In this document: positions 4,562 to 7,124 of the stretch, one piece after another
How the letters are laid out: each line of letters opens with the position of its first letter
Numbering within the stretch: position 1 is the first letter of the stretch
NCBI GenBank assembly: GCA_002309035.1
Contig: DBWT01000056.1
Location: 1 to 7,124, forward strand
Length of the DNA: 7,124 nt
Direction: 5' to 3'
DNA from: Caryophanales bacterium UBA1231
GTDB taxonomy: Bacteria; Bacillota_I; Bacilli_A; ML615J-28; CAG-313
Translations under genes and position numbers: made by a program
Notes under the pieces: generated by a model
The model's input: only the letters and a program-made list of their open reading frames with translations
Databases searched by the model: none
What the model was told of the DNA's origin: nothing

Positions 4562-6781
4562 TTATTTAAGTGGATTTTCAATTACTGTCTTATTGACATC
4601 ATATACACGTTCATAACCTGCATATTCACCATTGCTTGTAAGATATGCGGTACGATCAAATGTTGTGATGACATAGTTTTCGATAGCACAATGAATATCA
4701 GTTGTATAAATGCCTTCATTGATGCGTGCTGTTAAATCAAGATTACCATTTTCTAAATCAAAAACAGTAGCATTGAATTCACCCTCAACCATATAATTCA
4801 AATAGTTAAGAAGATTACCTGAGACAATATCGAAATAACTATAGTATTCGTCGAATGTTATTTCTTTTGTATCTGATTTAAAGCCATCATAAACAACATG
4901 AGAATAATACTTACCATCTTTTTGAACAGCATAAATATCAACTTTACCATAGTGTTCCATTTGACCACTTTCATTCATTATTTCGATATCTTCATAGTGA
5001 AGTTCTGAAATCAATTGTTCGAAGTCCATCTTACCAACAACCTTTTGTTCGCCAAGTTGACCTTCATCAGAGAAGTTTCGGAAAACATTTGGTGATGTAA
5101 CAATGCTGAAGAAGCTATCTAAAGCATCTTGTTGAACCATTTTATCGCTCTTTTGCCAATTGATCTCTTCTAAATCTGTTTGATTGATCTTTTCGATTAA
5201 GTAATCATTAATTCCCATTGATGTAATATCATCTTGTGAAATGACGATTTCAAAATCGCCACTCTTAATATGGAATTCATTGTTTTCTGGATCAAATGAT
5301 AATAATTCAACATCTTCACCGATATTTTGTAAGATGTAATTAATGAATGATTCTAAATCAGTAAAAGCAAATTGATTGTTGCTGATTTCAATCTTATTGT
5401 CATTTAATGAATTGATATAATAGATTTTATTATCTAATGATAGATAAGATTTAGAACCTTCATCATCATTTTTAACAATTAAACCATTTTCAAAATCAAA
5501 TTGATATGTTTCATTATCTTTTGTTAAAGTTAAATTGTTGATATTTAAATGTGATAATAATTCAACTAAATAATATGGAAGTTGTTGTTTAAATACTTCT
5601 TCATCGCTTGAATATTGAACTTTTGGTAAATTAACTTTTGTTCTACCGATTGATGAGAATTCAATCTTCATAACAGTTGTTGTAAAGTTCAAATAGAATA
5701 GTGAACCTTTTTGAACAACCATTTCAAATCTTGTAATGTTTCCATATTTAACTGATGGAATATTAGTTCCCACAATGTGGAGGTTATTTTTGAAAGTACT
5801 ATAATCAAGACATTCAAAATGTTTTAAATCAACAAAAGCTAAAAGTGTTGAAAGCAGTTTTTCAATATCAATTAGATTATCATCATACTCTTGAGATGTA
5901 ACTAACATTAATTCATCAGTTCCATCAGTAACTTGATAATATGTATTGTTTTGAAGCATGAAGTAATTAGCTTCTTCATTTAATTTCTTGAAATATTTAC
6001 GACTATCAAGAGCTAAACGATATTCAACATCAGCATCAGTTGAAACTGATTTAAGTGTTAAATTATTGATGTTGGTATTTCTAATGACATTATTAACCAT
6101 CTTGAAATACTTTTCACTATTTGGAAAACAAGTGTAGTTTTCAACACGATACTTTGGCATTTCGATTGTTGTTTCATTAAAGTCAGAAATTTCAAAGACT
6201 TTTTTGTAGCGACCTGCATCAAAATCTAAATAAGTAATGTGATTGTTTTCAACTTTAAAATTAACAACTGTTCTTAAACCATCGATATAATAGTTTTTAA
6301 TATAATATGTGCCATTGGATTCATCAAAATGTGTTTTTAAGTAATCAACAGTTAAGAAATCTTTAAGATTCGTAAACATCATATAAAGTGATTTGTCAGT
6401 TGTAATCGCATGTGCTAACCACTCACCATCGATGTTGTTGATTTCATACATTTGAACACCAGCTAGGTATTCTAAATATACAATATCATCTTCTGTTTCA
6501 TAAGATGCTTTTAAGCTTGTGATTTTTTCTTTATCAAAATTACCATCAATTTTAATAGTTTGAACTACAACATCTCCTAGTGGATATGAAGTTGTAACTT
6601 TAGCTTTGAAATTAGTATCAGGAACATTGACTAATCTTTCAAGTTCAGCTTCAGTTAATGGTTTATATTTACCATATTGACGTCCATCTTCAATACCACC
6701 TGCATTGTTCGCGCAAGCAAAAACAAAGATGCTTAAAAGACATAGAACAATAATAGATAATAATCTTTGTTTATTTTTCAT
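4562..6781 (-). CDS. Large lipoprotein with diverged tandem repeats, function unknown
   Basis: A 739-residue exported lipoprotein. K3, K5 and R6 precede a hydrophobic segment (7-22) and a lipobox V-F-A-C23, so the mature protein should be lipid-anchored at Cys23 on the outer face of the membrane. The rest has no further membrane segment and looks beta-rich. It repeats itself weakly: N-I-N-N-L-T-L-K (237-244) recurs as N-I-N-N-L-T-L-T (413-420), and I-E-M-P-K-Y (206-211) as V-N-L-P-K-V (383-388), both about 176 residues apart. At least two, perhaps four, modules are therefore stacked. GGAG lies 9 nt before the ATG. It has its own promoter and terminator. The pattern of strands recalls LolA/LppX-like lipid-binding repeats, but that is a guess; no catalytic motif is visible. 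Surface or envelope binding is the most that can be inferred. Confidence 0.85.
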   Translation of the reverse strand: MKNKQRLLSIIVLCLLSIFVFACANNAGGIEDGRQYGKYKPLTEAELERLVNVPDTNFKAKVTTSYPLGDVVVQTIKIDGNFDKEKITSLKASYETEDDIVYLEYLAGVQMYEINNIDGEWLAHAITTDKSLYMMFTNLKDFLTVDYLKTHFDESNGTYYIKNYYIDGLRTVVNFKVENNHITYLDFDAGRYKKVFEISDFNETTIEMPKYRVENYTCFPNSEKYFKMVNNVIRNTNINNLTLKSVSTDADVEYRLALDSRKYFKKLNEEANYFMLQNNTYYQVTDGTDELMLVTSQEYDDNLIDIEKLLSTLLAFVDLKHFECLDYSTFKNNLHIVGTNIPSVKYGNITRFEMVVQKGSLFYLNFTTTVMKIEFSSIGRTKVNLPKVQYSSDEEVFKQQLPYYLVELLSHLNINNLTLTKDNETYQFDFENGLIVKNDDEGSKSYLSLDNKIYYINSLNDNKIEISNNQFAFTDLESFINYILQNIGEDVELLSFDPENNEFHIKSGDFEIVISQDDITSMGINDYLIEKINQTDLEEINWQKSDKMVQQDALDSFFSIVTSPNVFRNFSDEGQLGEQKVVGKMDFEQLISELHYEDIEIMNESGQMEHYGKVDIYAVQKDGKYYSHVVYDGFKSDTKEITFDEYYSYFDIVSGNLLNYLNYMVEGEFNATVFDLENGNLDLTARINEGIYTTDIHCAIENYVITTFDRTAYLTSNGEYAGYERVYDVNKTVIENPLK

Positions 6782-6803
6782 AATAATTTACTCCATCTTA
6801 TAT

Positions 6804-6812
6804 ATTTTAACA
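6804..6812 (-). promoter_or_regulatory. Extended -10 promoter element of the lipoprotein gene
   Basis: On the minus strand TGTTAAAAT (6812-6804) matches the extended -10 form TGnTAtAAT with one change. No good -35 box is seen at 16-18 nt, which extended -10 promoters tolerate. It lies in the 64-nt gap after the ABC gene, where no terminator is evident, so read-through from the ABC gene may also feed the lipoprotein. Confidence 0.4.
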
Positions 6813-6845
6813 CATTTTAAAAATAATCATCCTATTTGTGTATTT

Positions 6846-7124
6846 TTAAATAGCTTTACCACTAAATTGTGTATTATATAAAGTCGCATAGATACCATTT
6901 TTCAATAATAGCTCATGGTGATTACCTATTTCTTTGACTTCACCATGGTCCATAACAACAATCTTATCAGCATCTTGAATAGTTGATAAACGGTGAGCAA
7001 TAATTAAGCTTGTTCGATCTTTCATCAAATTAACCATCGCATCTTGAATATGCTTTTCTGTTCTTGTATCAACACTTGATGTTGCTTCATCTAAAATCAA
7101 AATCTTTGGTTTTGTGATTGTAGC
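6846..7124 (-). CDS. ABC-exporter ATPase subunit, C-terminal 92 residues (cut by window)
   Basis: The frame is open to the window edge, so the gene starts outside it; the TTG at 7100 is an internal Leu codon, not a start. Counting from the edge, K-I-L-I-L-D-E-A-T (7-15) is Walker B with catalytic E13, S-S-V-D-T (16-20) is the D-loop, and I-I-A-H-R-L-S-T (41-48) contains the switch histidine H44. The tail G-x-H-x-E-L-L and L-Y-N-T-Q-F is typical of ABCB/MsbA-like exporters with a fused membrane domain, often one half of a heterodimer in Firmicutes. Such proteins use ATP to export lipids, drugs or peptides. The substrate cannot be told, as the membrane domain is missing. The ATPase motifs present are complete. 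Confidence 0.9.
   Translation of the reverse strand, partial: ATITKPKILILDEATSSVDTRTEKHIQDAMVNLMKDRTSLIIAHRLSTIQDADKIVVMDHGEVKEIGNHHELLLKNGIYATLYNTQFSGKAI

Noticed and set aside
4376..4735. 119-codon plus-strand ORF across the acyltransferase start and lipoprotein end
   Set aside because: It covers two genes, a promoter and a terminator on the other strand; its poly-Phe stretch is only the complement of the lysine-rich start.
6811..6840. Terminator hairpin after the ABC gene
   Set aside because: Only CACA/TGTG outer pairs and a ragged AT interior; it is not a stable stem.
6846..7100. Start of the ABC ATPase at TTG 7100
   Set aside because: The frame is open to the window edge, and the residues before it (T-K-P-K-I) are the normal lead-in to Walker B.

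Overview
The window is an AT-rich stretch of a low-GC Gram-positive-type genome. Everything supported lies on the minus strand, so the genes read from right to left. TGA serves as a real stop: the RlmI-like methyltransferase ends in TGA exactly where the next gene starts, and Trp is encoded by TGG. This excludes the Mycoplasma/Spiroplasma code, in which TGA means Trp. AT-richness, a large uncharacterised lipoprotein, very compact overlapping genes and lysine-rich proteins fit an Acholeplasma-like Mollicute or another low-GC Firmicute. That assignment is inference, not proof.

Layout from right to left. (1) 7124-6846 is the C-terminal end of an ABC-exporter ATPase, cut by the window edge. (2) 6781-4562 is a 739-residue lipoprotein of unknown function, built from diverged repeats of about 176 residues. 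It has its own extended -10 promoter and a strong terminator at 4519-4554. (3) 4467-786 is a tight three-gene operon: a membrane-anchored acyltransferase with a zinc ribbon, an RlmI-type 23S rRNA m5C methyltransferase, and an RlmD/RlmCD-type 23S rRNA m5U methyltransferase with Fe-S cysteines. The genes overlap by 10 nt and 4 nt. A promoter sits at 4490-4518 and a terminator at 704-745. The operon couples lipid acylation with maturation of the large ribosomal subunit.

(4) 1-785 holds no conventional gene and is the least ordinary part. From right to left it contains the operon terminator; a stretch of about 150 nt bounded by a second good intrinsic terminator (541-577), with long-range complementarity that could be a small RNA; three tRNA T-loop-like motifs, including an exact 10-nt direct repeat, in a region with no complete tRNA; a frame-preserving 33-bp tandem repeat lying in a 40-codon ORF; a 27-codon CxxC mini-ORF that overlaps it by 8 nt and has an excellent Shine-Dalgarno site; and a perfect 14-bp inverted repeat at the left edge. 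It looks like an accessory or decayed segment. The small RNA and the two mini-ORFs are the candidates most worth testing. No CRISPR array, transposase or complete mobile element is visible.
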